A stretch of DNA of 38,187 nt, taken from NCBI GenBank assembly GCA_964655775.1, contig CAZZNQ010000034.1:1-38187 (forward strand), written 5' to 3'. Of this stretch, positions 9,013-17,139 are shown in pieces. Made by a program: the position numbers and the translations under genes. Under the pieces are notes generated by a model. That model worked only from the letters and a program-made list of their open reading frames with translations. It did no database searches and was not told where the DNA came from. Each line of letters begins with the position of its first letter. Within the stretch, counting starts at the first letter, position 1. This DNA is from CAZZNQ01 sp964655775 (lineage in GTDB: Bacteria; Planctomycetota; Brocadiia; SM23-32).

Positions 9013-10365
9013 TCAGCCAGAGGCGGACAGGGCCGCCTCGATCCCTTCGCCGCGCCGCAGGGAGGCCCGCAGTTCGTAGTCCAAAGGCCACCCCAAATGC
9101 GTCAGATCCTGCCAATACAGCACCCGCGGAGGACTCTCCCGGGCATCCAGCACAACGCGGACCCGCCGGTAGCCGCGCCCGTCCGCCGTGGTGGCGACGA
9201 TGTCCGTCGAGAACTGGTAGGACCGGGAGGTGATGTAGCTGCCGATGCCCTCGGCCTTTTCCTCGTCCAATGCCTCCACCACCCAGGCCACGCCCTCCGC
9301 CGCCGCAGCGCTCTGGGGGCGGGCCTGCAGCAACGCATCCACGTCGCTTTCCTCCAGACCGGGCAGGCAGCGGAGCACTTCGGCCGAGGCCGTGTTGATG
9401 TTCACGCGGCCGGTAAGCTCCTCGTCGTCCGTCGTGGTCAGCCGGTCCGCCACCTGGGCGAACTCCTCGTACTCCAGGCCGACGCGGTAGTAGAACTGGA
9501 TGATGCTGTCGTACTGCCGGTTCCGCCTCGCGGACTCCATGACCTGGTAGTATCGGTCATCCGGCACCACGCCCTGAAGAAGGTCTCCGAGGGGACCGGT
9601 ATCGGCGTCGTTCACGTTGACGCGCTCCTGCCCGTGGGCGGAAGTGTTCGGTTCGCTGCCGTAGACGGTTACGTAGTCCCACAGACCGGCGTCCAGACGA
9701 CCGTCCCGGTTGTCGGCCGGGTCGCTTTCGTCGGCATCGTTCTCGTTCGGATCAAGCACACCGTTGCGGTTCGCATCCTCGCCGAAGAAGACGTCATAAT
9801 CGGCTTCCTTCACCAGGAGCAATTCCTCCACCGTCTCGAACGGTGCATCCTTGCAGTAGTACGGGTCTTCCAGAAGCAGGTAGTATTCGCTCTCGGCGCC
9901 GCCTTCGGTGATTTCCGAGTCGGCGTCGCGCCAGTCGACGATGGCGGCGGCCAGTTCCTGCGTCATGCCGGGCAAGTTTAGCAGCATCTCCTCCGGCGCG
10001 TTGTTCAGGTTGATCTTCGAGTTCTCGTCCACCAGCCGGTAGCGCAGCGTCTGGTCGTCGTCCAGAGAGGGCCCTAGCAGCCAGAAGTAGCCGTCTCCCA
10101 CCTCCACCGCTTCGCAGAGCATCTCCTCGTCGGACGGAATCTCCCCGTCGGCGCCGTCCAGATGTCGCAGCACGTACTGCAGCGCTCCGCGCGCGATTTC
10201 CCCCGCCTGAACGGATGAGACACGGTTGGCCGAGACAAGGGCCTCGGTCCGTGCCGTGCGTCCGAACACCAGTACCAGCCCAACCAGCACCAGTATGATG
10301 CCCATCGCCACGATGAGCACTGTGCCGCGCCGCACGGATGCCGCCTGCCGGATGGTAGCCCTCAT
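9013..10365 (-). CDS. gspK: T2SS minor pseudopilin GspK with EF-hand-like insertion
   Basis: From the ATG at 10365 the product is 450 residues; this start overlaps the gspJ stop (ATGA) and places the hydrophobic helix VLIVAMGIILVLVGLVLVF directly after a basic leader. GspK caps the pseudopilus tip together with GspI and GspJ. The large helical domain contains the helix-hairpin-helix-like segments typical of GspK (INLNNAPEEMLLNLPG and VNINTASAEVLRCLPG). Between them, near residues 215-245, is an acidic insertion with an EF-hand-style loop (DANRNGVLDPNE) followed closely by a second Asp/Asn/Gly-rich stretch (DNRDGRLD), probably binding calcium. GspK-family proteins usually lack the +5 Glu of the major pseudopilins, and this one has no clear prepilin cleavage motif. 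Confidence 0.88.
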   Translation of the reverse strand: MRATIRQAASVRRGTVLIVAMGIILVLVGLVLVFGRTARTEALVSANRVSSVQAGEIARGALQYVLRHLDGADGEIPSDEEMLCEAVEVGDGYFWLLGPSLDDDQTLRYRLVDENSKINLNNAPEEMLLNLPGMTQELAAAIVDWRDADSEITEGGAESEYYLLLEDPYYCKDAPFETVEELLLVKEADYDVFFGEDANRNGVLDPNENDADESDPADNRDGRLDAGLWDYVTVYGSEPNTSAHGQERVNVNDADTGPLGDLLQGVVPDDRYYQVMESARRNRQYDSIIQFYYRVGLEYEEFAQVADRLTTTDDEELTGRVNINTASAEVLRCLPGLEESDVDALLQARPQSAAAAEGVAWVVEALDEEKAEGIGSYITSRSYQFSTDIVATTADGRGYRRVRVVLDARESPPRVLYWQDLTHLGWPLDYELRASLRRGEGIEAALSASG

Positions 10366-11093
10366 CGGCCTCCTCCTCCCGCTCCGGTGCCGCCCGTCCC
10401 CGTGCCCCGGTTGACCTGCACCCCGCTTCCGGGCACGCTGTAGCATGGCATCAGCACCACGCGGCACAACTCCTGTTCGTGTTCTTCGGAACCAGTGACG
10501 GGGTCCGGCCGGCCGTCGATGCCCAGGGTTACCTCCACGGCCGCGGGCAGCGCGTTTTCGACCGCCGTGGAATCCCACACCTCCAGCCAGTCCGATCCGT
10601 CGAAGTACCGCAGGTTGAAGGAGCGCACGCCCCTGCACAGCACATCCTCGACGGGCTCCGGCTCTTCAGGCGCCAGCAGGTTGGTGCTCGTCAGGCGCAC
10701 CAGCGCGGACCCCTGCGTGCCCTCGGAATCCAGCAGGGCCAGAGTGACTTCCCGCAGGTCGCCCGCCCTCTCACCGGGGCGGACGACGTTCGTTGCGGCA
10801 GAGAACGTGAGTATGTCCGAGTCCCGTCCCGCCTGGTCCAATCCGTCCTCGCCGATGAACGCTCCCGCCATGATGCCGGTCGGCGGCAAGGCCGCCTCCA
10901 GTTCCCGGCGGATCAGGTCGGCGGTCAGCTCGGCCGTGCGCACAGGCTGCAGGCGCTCCAGCGCCTGGTCGCGGGCCCGGTGGGCGATATGCAGGCCGGC
11001 GTAGAGCGACGCCGCCAGGATGTTCATCAGCACCAGGGCGACCAGCAGTTCAAGCAGCGTGAAGGCGGACCGAGTCGTGCACGGTGTTCTCAT
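10362..11093 (-). CDS. gspJ: T2SS minor pseudopilin GspJ
   Basis: A 243-residue protein with a type IV prepilin-like N-terminus: basic leader, then SAFTLLELLVALVLM with the processing-site Ala-Phe and the +5 Glu. The rest is a beta-rich domain with the pattern of GspJ, including the helical TAELTADLIRRELEAAL region and a later strand-rich part. It would form the tip trimer with GspI and GspK. The ATG at 11093 overlaps the gspI stop; a longer frame to 11225 exists but lacks pilin character. The C-terminus is Gly/Thr-rich and low complexity. A prepilin peptidase (GspO/PilD) is needed for maturation but is not encoded here. Confidence 0.88.
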   Translation of the reverse strand: MRTPCTTRSAFTLLELLVALVLMNILAASLYAGLHIAHRARDQALERLQPVRTAELTADLIRRELEAALPPTGIMAGAFIGEDGLDQAGRDSDILTFSAATNVVRPGERAGDLREVTLALLDSEGTQGSALVRLTSTNLLAPEEPEPVEDVLCRGVRSFNLRYFDGSDWLEVWDSTAVENALPAAVEVTLGIDGRPDPVTGSEEHEQELCRVVLMPCYSVPGSGVQVNRGTGTGGTGAGGGGR

Positions 11094-11485
11094 TCGGCCG
11101 CCTCCTCGTTGTACACCAGCGTGCTCAGCGTCACAGACCGCTCCTTGCCGCGCGATATCCAGGCAACGGTGACGTCCACGCGGTTCAGGTACGTCTCTTC
11201 CCACTCGGCGACCTCGGCTTCCCACGTGTAGCGCGGGTAATCTTCCCCGAAATCACCCTTTATCTGCCCGTCGGACAGGTCGCCCGACGCGATCAGCTCG
11301 GCCATCACGCTATCGGCGAGCCCGGCGGCCTCCATCCGGCGCGTGGCAACGTCGGTCACGCCGGCGGCGATGGATATTCCCTTCATCGCGACCGGCAGGA
11401 TAATGGCGACCAGAACAAGGCTTGCCAGCACCTCGACCAGGGTGAATGCCTCGCGGCGCGCAGATTTGGGGGTCATTCGCGTCAT
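11090..11485 (-). CDS. gspI: T2SS minor pseudopilin GspI
   Basis: A 131-residue pseudopilin with the N-terminal EAFTLVEVLASLVLVAIILP segment containing the cleavage-site Phe and the conserved +5 Glu. Residues after 45 form the small globular domain, with a Met/Glu/Ala-rich helix (MEAAGLADSVMAELIASG) characteristic of GspI. It is thought to start assembly of the tip complex with GspJ and GspK. The ATG at 11485 overlaps the gspH stop, and a second Met three codons later could also serve. Size and gene order (H-I-J-K) support the call. Confidence 0.9.
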   Translation of the reverse strand: MTRMTPKSARREAFTLVEVLASLVLVAIILPVAMKGISIAAGVTDVATRRMEAAGLADSVMAELIASGDLSDGQIKGDFGEDYPRYTWEAEVAEWEETYLNRVDVTVAWISRGKERSVTLSTLVYNEEAAE

Positions 11486-12006
11486 TGCTCGCCACCGGAG
11501 ACTATGCGGAACGGTTCCGTTCGCGACGGACAGGTCACGGCAATGCGCTCGCCCAGCCGTCCCGTCAGCACCACTGTCAACGCGTCATGCGTTCCGTCCG
11601 GCATGAACTGAAGGTAGTCGGCGCCGGTCGGTCCCCCGTCGCTCAACAGCTCGACCGAGGCGCCGTCCGGCAGCGCAAAGTCCCGCCCGTACTCGGTGGC
11701 CAGTCTCTCAAAGGCGCCTTGCTTCTGCGCGGTGAGCCAGTAATAGCAGTCGTCCGGCTCGAAGTTCAGCCGGTACGGCACGCCGTCGCTGGCCGCCAGC
11801 GTGCGGGCCAGTTGGGTGAACGCCAGTAGCTGTGCTGCAGCGTCGGATGTCTGCCGGGCCTGCGAGAAGCCCCGCAGGGACGGCGCCGCCAGCGCCAGAA
11901 CTGTGCAGATGATGAGCATCACCAGAATCAACTCCAGCAGGGAGAACCCCGATCGCAAACCACCGGCCTTTGGGCGGCCTCGCATGGTGGCTGTAGCAAC
12001 CTTCAC
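11482..12006 (-). CDS. gspH: T2SS minor pseudopilin GspH
   Basis: A 174-residue pseudopilin with RSGFSLLELILVMLIICTVLALAAPS, that is the prepilin cleavage site, +5 Glu and hydrophobic helix, followed by an all-beta domain ending near the stop. I prefer the GTG at 12006: it has GGAG exactly 7 bases upstream (12014-12017), inside the end of gspG, and starts 1 base after the gspG stop. The internal ATG at 11985 has no clear Shine-Dalgarno and would give a shorter leader. GspH sits between the GspG fibre and the tip complex. Confidence 0.85.
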   Translation of the reverse strand: MKVATATMRGRPKAGGLRSGFSLLELILVMLIICTVLALAAPSLRGFSQARQTSDAAAQLLAFTQLARTLAASDGVPYRLNFEPDDCYYWLTAQKQGAFERLATEYGRDFALPDGASVELLSDGGPTGADYLQFMPDGTHDALTVVLTGRLGERIAVTCPSRTEPFRIVSGGEQ

Positions 12007-12007
12007 A

Positions 12008-12445
12008 TCAGCGCTCCGACCAGTTGACGACGTCATCGGCCGTGCCTTCCAGGCCGTCCGGTCCCAGGCTGTATATGTCGTAGCCGTCGGTGTTGTGCCG
12101 GCCCGGATACTGATAGACGTATTCGTTGCCCCACGGGTCCAGGGGCACGGAGTCGGCCCGGAGATACGACGAGTTCCAGCCTTCCACACCGGGGTCCTCG
12201 ACCAGGGCCTCAAGGCCCTGGTCTGCGGTCGGAAAGCGGCCGGTGTCGATCTCGTACATGTCCAGCGCGCTGGCGAAGTAGCTTATCTGCGTCTGAGCCG
12301 CCGTCACCCGGCCCTGTTGGGATCGGCCCACGACCCTCGGCACGACCACGGCGGCCAGCACCGCCAGGATGACGAGCACCAGCAGCAACTCGACGAGCGT
12401 AAACGCCGATCTGCGGGCCCGCGCGTTCTGTCTGCCGTCATTCAT
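12008..12445 (-). CDS. gspG: T2SS major pseudopilin GspG
   Basis: A 145-residue major pseudopilin. The leader is basic (MNDGRQNARARRS), then AFTLVELLLVLVILAVLAAVVVP gives the cleavage site and +5 Glu. The globular part shows the GspG hallmarks: DTGRFPTADQGLEAL, PLDPWGNEYVYQYPG, and the C-terminal GPDGLEGTADDVVNW, whose Asp residues form the known calcium site. It polymerises into the pseudopilus that pushes substrates through the secretin. A GAGGAG Shine-Dalgarno precedes the ATG by about 7 bases. This is the most family-typical protein of the run. Confidence 0.96.
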   Translation of the reverse strand: MNDGRQNARARRSAFTLVELLLVLVILAVLAAVVVPRVVGRSQQGRVTAAQTQISYFASALDMYEIDTGRFPTADQGLEALVEDPGVEGWNSSYLRADSVPLDPWGNEYVYQYPGRHNTDGYDIYSLGPDGLEGTADDVVNWSER

Positions 12446-12479
12446 TGCGTTCTCCTCGGTTCCTCGGGTTCGGTGTTCG

Positions 12480-13700
12480 CTAACGAATGAGTTCCTGTAT
12501 TGTGAACACGGGCAGCAGCATGCCGATGACGACCGTCCCGATCAGGGAGGCCATCACCATCAGGAGCGCCGGCTCCGCCAGGCTCACAAGCATGCGCAGG
12601 CGCCGGTCGAGGTCCGTCTCGTACGAGGTGGACAGCCGGACAAGCTCGGTGTCCAGCCGGCCGCTCTCCTCGGCCACGGCCACCATCTCGGTGACCGAGG
12701 CCGGAAAGAGGTCCGGACTTCCGGAGAGGCTCTGCGCCAGCGGCGAACCCCGCTGCACCTCCGCGATGGCATGGTCTACGGTGTCCGCCAGCGTCTGGTT
12801 GCCGATGGCCTCCCGCGCCACGCGAAGGGCGGAAACCAGCGGGACGCCGGCGCCGACAAGCGTGCCCAGCATGCGACAGAAGCGCACCAGCGCGAACCGG
12901 GCGACGACACTTCCCAGCATTGGGGTCCCGAGCATGGCCCTCTCCCAGAATCTCCGGCCCGATTCGCTGGCCCGGAGCCGCTGCAGTCCCACCGCAACAA
13001 TGGCGACGGCCAGCAGCACCATCAGGCCGTGGTCCGTCATCAGTTCGCTTGCGCGCACGATGGCCCGCGTGAGCCACGGCAGCGAGCCGCCAAACTCGGC
13101 GAATATGCCCGAAAAACGCGGGATGAAGTAGACCAGTAGAAACGAGAGCACACCTGCGGCCAAAACGGCCAGCACCACCGGGTAGACGAGCGCGGCTTTC
13201 ACACGACCGGTCAGGTCCTGTTCCAGAGTGCGGAAGTCGGCGATCTGCCCCAGAACCACGTCCAGGAACCCGCCGGTCTCCCCTGCCCGGACCATCGCCA
13301 CGTATACCGGCGGGAAGGCGCGCGGCCAGCGTGCAAGCGCGTCCGCCAGGGACGATCCGCCCACCACCTCCCGGCGGATGTCCGACCAGCACTGCTGAGC
13401 GCCGGGGCGTGACGCCTCGCGGCTGATGATTTGCAGGGCTCGGCTCAGGTCGACGCCGGCGCCCAGCAGGTTCGCAAGCTCGCGCGTGAATGCGTCCACA
13501 TTGCCCCTGGACACTCGCGGCCGGCGCTCGCCGGCAATGCTCCGGCCGGCCCGGCCCCGGGGCCCGGCCGCCTCGACCGTCACCGGCTCCAACCCCTTGC
13601 CGCGCACCTGGCCTATGGCGAGGGATCGGTTCTCGGCGGAGAGCGTGCCCGTCAACTCCTTGCCCATCGAGTCCACGGCCCTATAGGCGAACACCGTCAT
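12480..13700 (-). CDS. gspF: T2SS inner-membrane platform protein GspF
   Basis: A 406-residue polytopic membrane protein with the duplicated T2SSF domain (about 70-195 and 270-395). Membrane segments are visible near 170-195 (ALVYPVVLAVLAAGVLSFLLVYFIP), near 215-235 and near 375-400 (LLMVMASLIGTVVIGMLLPVF). The N-terminal FAYRAVDSMGKELTGTL is the conserved GspF/PilC opening. It forms the platform that GspE rotates or deforms during pseudopilus assembly. The ATG overlaps the gspE stop by 4 bases. A 34-base gap to gspG holds the gspG Shine-Dalgarno. Confidence 0.95.
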   Translation of the reverse strand: MTVFAYRAVDSMGKELTGTLSAENRSLAIGQVRGKGLEPVTVEAAGPRGRAGRSIAGERRPRVSRGNVDAFTRELANLLGAGVDLSRALQIISREASRPGAQQCWSDIRREVVGGSSLADALARWPRAFPPVYVAMVRAGETGGFLDVVLGQIADFRTLEQDLTGRVKAALVYPVVLAVLAAGVLSFLLVYFIPRFSGIFAEFGGSLPWLTRAIVRASELMTDHGLMVLLAVAIVAVGLQRLRASESGRRFWERAMLGTPMLGSVVARFALVRFCRMLGTLVGAGVPLVSALRVAREAIGNQTLADTVDHAIAEVQRGSPLAQSLSGSPDLFPASVTEMVAVAEESGRLDTELVRLSTSYETDLDRRLRMLVSLAEPALLMVMASLIGTVVIGMLLPVFTIQELIR

Positions 13701-15424
13701 GGCTCCACCTGTGTCTCGGGGATCTGGATGGCCAGGTCGGCCGCACCGCGGACATCCTTGCTTACGCGAAGCACTTCTTCGACGGTCGTCAGGCCTTCGC
13801 CCACCAGCCGCCAGCCGTCCTCACGCAAGGTCACCATGCCTTCCTGAAGCGCGATCTTCCGGATCTCGCCGGAGGACGCGCGCTGCAGGATGGCCTCGCG
13901 CATGGCTTCGGTGATGGGCATCAGTTCGAACACCCCCCTCCGCCCCCGATAGCCGGTACCCTGGCACGCGCGGCATCCTCGGCCGCGGTAGAGTGCCACG
14001 CCGTCGCCCTGCAGCGACTCGGGCAGCACCCGCCGGTCCGGCACGTCGGCCGGCTCGCGGCATTCGGTGCAGATCAGGCGCACCAGCCGCTGAGCCAGAA
14101 CGACTTCCAGCGAGGAGGCCACCAGGTAGGGCTCCACGCCCATGTCCACCAGGCGGGTGACGGCGCCGGGGGCGTCGTTCGTATGCAGCGTCGAGAAGAC
14201 CAGGTGACCGGTCAGCGACGCCTGTACCGCGATCTCGGCGGTCTCGGAGTCGCGGATCTCGCCGACGAGTACCACGTCGGGGTCGTGGCGCAGAATGGAC
14301 CGAAGTCCCCGGGAGAAGGTGAGCCCGGCTTTGGTTGAGACCTGAATCTGGTTGATTCCCTGCAGGTGGTACTCGACGGGGTCCTCGATGGTGACGATCT
14401 TGCGCTCGACGTCGTTTATGCGCTGCAGACCGGCGTAGAGGGTGGTCGTCTTGCCGCTTCCCGTCGGGCCGGTGACCAGCACAATGCCGTGCGGCAACTG
14501 CAGGATGCGAGAGAACGTCTCACGGTCCGGGGCCGACATGCCCAGATTCTCCAGGCCCAGCAGGGCAGAGCTTCTGTCCAGCAGGCGCAGCACCACGGCC
14601 TCGCCGTGGAGCATGGGTATGACGGAGACGCGCACGTCGATCTCGCGCCCGGATATCTTCAGCTTGATGCGCCCGTCCTGGGGCAGACGTTTCTCGGCTA
14701 TGTCCAGGTGGCTGAGAATCTTAAGGCGGGAGACGATGGCGGCCTGGAATCGGCGCACCTGGGCCGGTATGTTCGCCTCCTGCAGCACGCCGTCGATGCG
14801 GTAGCGCACGCGGAGCTGCTCCTCGAACGGCTCGAAGTGCACGTCGGTGGCGCGTGCCTCGATGGCCTCGGTGAGCACCTGGTTTACAAACCGGATAATG
14901 GAGGCGTCTTCGGCGGCTTCGGCCAGGTCCACCGTGCCGTCCGCCTCGTTGTCGAGCACCTGCACGGCCCCGGCATCGGACACGAGGGATTCCACCGTGT
15001 CCGCACCGACGCCGAGGGAACGCTTAATGCAGCTCTCGATCTCCGATTGCGCGGCCAGGGCAAGACGCAGGTCGAGCCCGGACGCCATGCGCAATTCATC
15101 CAGCCCGCTGGTGTCAAACGCCCTGCCCGCGGCCACCAGCACGGCGCCGTTCTGCCGCTCCACGGGCAGCAGCTTGTGCTCCAGCAGAACGCGCGCGGGG
15201 AATTGGGAGAGGAGTTCCGGCGGCGGCACAACACCGTCGAGTTCCAAGTAGGGAAGGTGAAGCTGCTCGGCAAGGAAGCGAAGCACCTTGTCCTCCGGCA
15301 GGCCGCCGGCAGTCAGCAATGCCTCGTCAAGCGGCATGCCCTGGGCGTGAAGGCTGCCCACGCGCGCAACGGCCTCCGCGTCGATCATGCCCTGCCGGCT
15401 CATCTTGTCGAGCAACTGGTTCAT
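13697..15424 (-). CDS. gspE: T2SS assembly ATPase GspE
   Basis: A 575-residue hexameric ATPase that powers pseudopilus assembly on the cytoplasmic face. Residues 1-150 form a GspE/PilB N-terminal domain. The ATPase core has a Walker A motif GPTGSGKTT (319-327), an Asp box TIEDPVEY (345-352), a Walker B VVLVGEIRD (384-392) and a His box (407-414). A tetracysteine zinc motif is formed by C452, C455, C484 and C487. GGAGAG lies 8 bases before the ATG. It is the first gene of the secretion block proper, 60 bases after a small periplasmic-protein gene on the same strand, so it is probably read from upstream as well as translated independently. Confidence 0.96.
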   Translation of the reverse strand: MNQLLDKMSRQGMIDAEAVARVGSLHAQGMPLDEALLTAGGLPEDKVLRFLAEQLHLPYLELDGVVPPPELLSQFPARVLLEHKLLPVERQNGAVLVAAGRAFDTSGLDELRMASGLDLRLALAAQSEIESCIKRSLGVGADTVESLVSDAGAVQVLDNEADGTVDLAEAAEDASIIRFVNQVLTEAIEARATDVHFEPFEEQLRVRYRIDGVLQEANIPAQVRRFQAAIVSRLKILSHLDIAEKRLPQDGRIKLKISGREIDVRVSVIPMLHGEAVVLRLLDRSSALLGLENLGMSAPDRETFSRILQLPHGIVLVTGPTGSGKTTTLYAGLQRINDVERKIVTIEDPVEYHLQGINQIQVSTKAGLTFSRGLRSILRHDPDVVLVGEIRDSETAEIAVQASLTGHLVFSTLHTNDAPGAVTRLVDMGVEPYLVASSLEVVLAQRLVRLICTECREPADVPDRRVLPESLQGDGVALYRGRGCRACQGTGYRGRRGVFELMPITEAMREAILQRASSGEIRKIALQEGMVTLREDGWRLVGEGLTTVEEVLRVSKDVRGAADLAIQIPETQVEP

Positions 15425-15484
15425 CTTCTTCTCTCCGCCGATTCTGTGGCGAGGATATGCCCCGCCGCCGGAACCTTCCGCGCT

Positions 15485-16006
15485 TCAGTCAAGCTGGCCC
15501 ATCAGCACCAGTTGCGCCTCCTGGCGAACAGTGAGCACCTCGCGGAGCGCGGCCTGTGCTTTCGTCAGTTCCTGGCGGGCCTTCTCCCTGGCGGCCCTCA
15601 GGTCGCCGAGCTTCTGCTTGATCTGGGCCGCCGAGGCGCTGGAATCGTCGATGGCCTGCTGCAGATCCGAGGCGGCCTTCTCCACCGGCGACATCTCGCG
15701 GTCGGGTGGCTCCTCGTCGCCGCCCGGCCGTCCGCCGCGCCGCCCGCCGAACATGCGCATGGCGCCGCCGCCATCCGCCTGGCGCGAGAGATCCATGACC
15801 TTCTCCAGTCGCGGTCCGATAACAGTCCACTCCTCTTCGGAAGCGCCAAGGCGCTCGCGCATGCGGTCCATGATCATCTGGCGCACACGTTCTGGATCGA
15901 AGCGACCACGTCCGCCTCCACGCTGTTGGGAGTACACACTGCCCTGGTGGCTTACCAGGGCCAATGCCACACCGACCATTACGGTAGCCAGAACTCTCCT
16001 ACGCAT
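15485..16006 (-). CDS. Small exported Arg/Gly-rich helical protein, possibly Spy/metal-sensor-like
   Basis: From the ATG at 16006 (AGGAGA 7 bases upstream) this is a 173-residue protein with a signal peptide (RRRVLATVMVGVALALVS) and a predicted cleavage near SVYSQQ. The mature part is almost entirely helical and charged: a segment like DPERVRQMIMDRMRERLGAS, a Met/Gly-rich stretch (AMRMFGGRRGGRPGG, about 95-110) and a long amphipathic helix to the end. I recognise no named domain; the composition recalls exported helical proteins next to ECF sigma factors in planctomycete-like genomes. The start overlaps the preceding LTxxQ gene by 8 bases. It could be a periplasmic chaperone or metal-responsive regulator of the sigma/anti-sigma pair; this is inference. 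Confidence 0.75.
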   Translation of the reverse strand: MRRRVLATVMVGVALALVSHQGSVYSQQRGGGRGRFDPERVRQMIMDRMRERLGASEEEWTVIGPRLEKVMDLSRQADGGGAMRMFGGRRGGRPGGDEEPPDREMSPVEKAASDLQQAIDDSSASAAQIKQKLGDLRAAREKARQELTKAQAALREVLTVRQEAQLVLMGQLD

Positions 16007-16616
16007 CTTCGTCTCCTCCAGGCCCACTGCCCTTGTGTCTCGGGCCATTCATGGCCGGCCCTCCGCCATCACGCGCTCGGGGAGGCCCTGCGGGTCCCGG
16101 TCCCGGGGGCGGGCCCGTTCCGGACCGTCGCCCCGGGCCGCGCGGGCCTGGTCTCTCAAACCGTTCCAACATCTCGTCGTACTTCTGTCTCTGCTCCGGG
16201 GTCAGGATCGCACGGGTCCGCTCGCGCACATCCTCGAAGCCCTTGCGCCTCTGTTCGTTCAGTTCCTCGATCTGCGTCTCATACTCCTGGACTACCCGTT
16301 CGTACTCGGTAAGCTGTTCCTCGGTGTAGAGATCCTTGACGGCGCGGTCGCGCTCGCGCTGCAGTTCCATGCGGCGCTCGCGATTTCGCCGGCCCGCCTG
16401 TGCCATTGCCTCCCACATCTCCTTCATCTGTTCGCGCTGCTCCGGGGTAAGTTGAAGCTGCTCTGACAGCGACGGCCCCCGGTGCCTGCGGCCGCCTTCG
16501 GCTGGTGTAGGCTCCACCGGCGGAACCGTCCGTCGGCCGAGCACGGAACCCAGCAGTACACCGGCGGCAAAAGCCACCACGAAACAGACGAGTATGACGG
16601 CCTTTGCCTTACTCAT
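15999..16616 (-). CDS. Spy/CpxP-like periplasmic protein with LTxxQ motifs, membrane-anchored
   Basis: A 205-residue protein with an N-terminal uncleaved-looking hydrophobic segment (about 5-27) followed by a periplasmic helical domain. Two LTPEQ motifs (in LQLTPEQREQMKE and ILTPEQRQKYDE) are the signature of the LTxxQ/Spy and metal-resistance sensor (CnrX/ZraP) group, which form helical cradles that sense misfolded proteins or metal ions. The C-terminal 45 residues are Pro/Gly/Arg-rich and probably unstructured. GGAGG lies 8 bases upstream of the ATG. It overlaps the anti-sigma gene by 8 bases, which suggests a sensor acting on that anti-sigma factor, as CnrX acts on CnrY. Confidence 0.85.
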   Translation of the reverse strand: MSKAKAVILVCFVVAFAAGVLLGSVLGRRTVPPVEPTPAEGGRRHRGPSLSEQLQLTPEQREQMKEMWEAMAQAGRRNRERRMELQRERDRAVKDLYTEEQLTEYERVVQEYETQIEELNEQRRKGFEDVRERTRAILTPEQRQKYDEMLERFERPGPRGPGRRSGTGPPPGPGPAGPPRARDGGGPAMNGPRHKGSGPGGDEDA

Positions 16617-17067
16617 TGAAGTCGCCTCCCGAGAGGCCGTCCACCATCCACTGGGCCACCTGGAGTTCGGTGCCGATTTCCTGGGTGTCGGTGCTCGGCC
16701 CTATCGCCAGAGTCTCCCACTCGGCGGGCGTGTAACCGACCGATGCGGGGCTCGCCTCCGCCTTCCACAGCCACAAACCGCAGACGACAAGGACGGCCGC
16801 CGCCACCGCGGTGAGGGCCTCCGCCAGACGGACTATGCCCCGCTCCGACCGACGCACCACCATGCTGCGCACGCGCGAAACGGCAAACGGCGACATATGC
16901 GGGAGTTCCACCGTCTCAAACACGCCGGAGAGCGCCTCCAGCCGCGCCAGTTCCGTGCGACACCGCTGGCAGGAGGCGGCATGGGCCTCGAACTGCCGGG
17001 CCTGCTGGTCGGGCAGTTCACCGTCGTGGTAGGCGCCCGCCCGCTGTGTGTATTCGCACTGGGACAT
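16609..17067 (-). CDS. Anti-sigma factor with zinc-binding ZAS-type N-terminus and one membrane helix
   Basis: A 152-residue protein. The N-terminus carries the zinc anti-sigma motif Hx3Cx2C (H29, C33, C36, plus C4), which in this family holds the cognate ECF sigma factor inactive in the cytoplasm. One membrane helix lies at about 82-101, followed by a 50-residue periplasmic tail containing a YTPAEWETLA stretch. GGAGG is about 10 bases before the ATG. The gene sits 72 bases after the ECF sigma gene, with a perfect 8-bp hairpin between them, and overlaps the LTxxQ sensor gene. Regulated proteolysis or conformational release is the likely mode of control, but no protease site can be read. Confidence 0.9.
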   Translation of the reverse strand: MSQCEYTQRAGAYHDGELPDQQARQFEAHAASCQRCRTELARLEALSGVFETVELPHMSPFAVSRVRSMVVRRSERGIVRLAEALTAVAAAVLVVCGLWLWKAEASPASVGYTPAEWETLAIGPSTDTQEIGTELQVAQWMVDGLSGGDFNE

Positions 17068-17119
17068 GTCGTCTAATCCTCCCGTTGCGTAACCGCTGCT
17101 TTCGCGGCGATCAGAGTCT

Positions 17120-17138
17120 CAGCGCGCCACGCGCGCTG
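17120..17138 (-). promoter_or_regulatory. GC hairpin between the sigma and anti-sigma genes
   Basis: A perfect inverted repeat, CAGCGCGC and GCGCGCTG around a 3-base loop, starts just after the sigma-factor stop codon. No U-tract follows on the minus strand, so it is not a classic terminator. It could act as a 3' stabiliser or partial attenuator that sets the ratio of sigma to anti-sigma. Function is inference; the hairpin itself is directly visible. Confidence 0.5.
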
Positions 17139-17139
17139 T

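Noticed and set aside
4227..15424. The cluster as a type IV pilus
   Set aside because: Presence of GspG-type pilin with calcium site, GspH/I/J/K and a GspD-type secretin favours type II secretion, although GspL and GspC have pilus-like features.
14366..16312. 648-codon plus-strand frame, and similar long frames at 4260-5528 and 2990-3556
   Set aside because: All are antisense to gspE, gspD or the beta-galactosidase; they have no motif or Shine-Dalgarno and look like GC-bias shadows.
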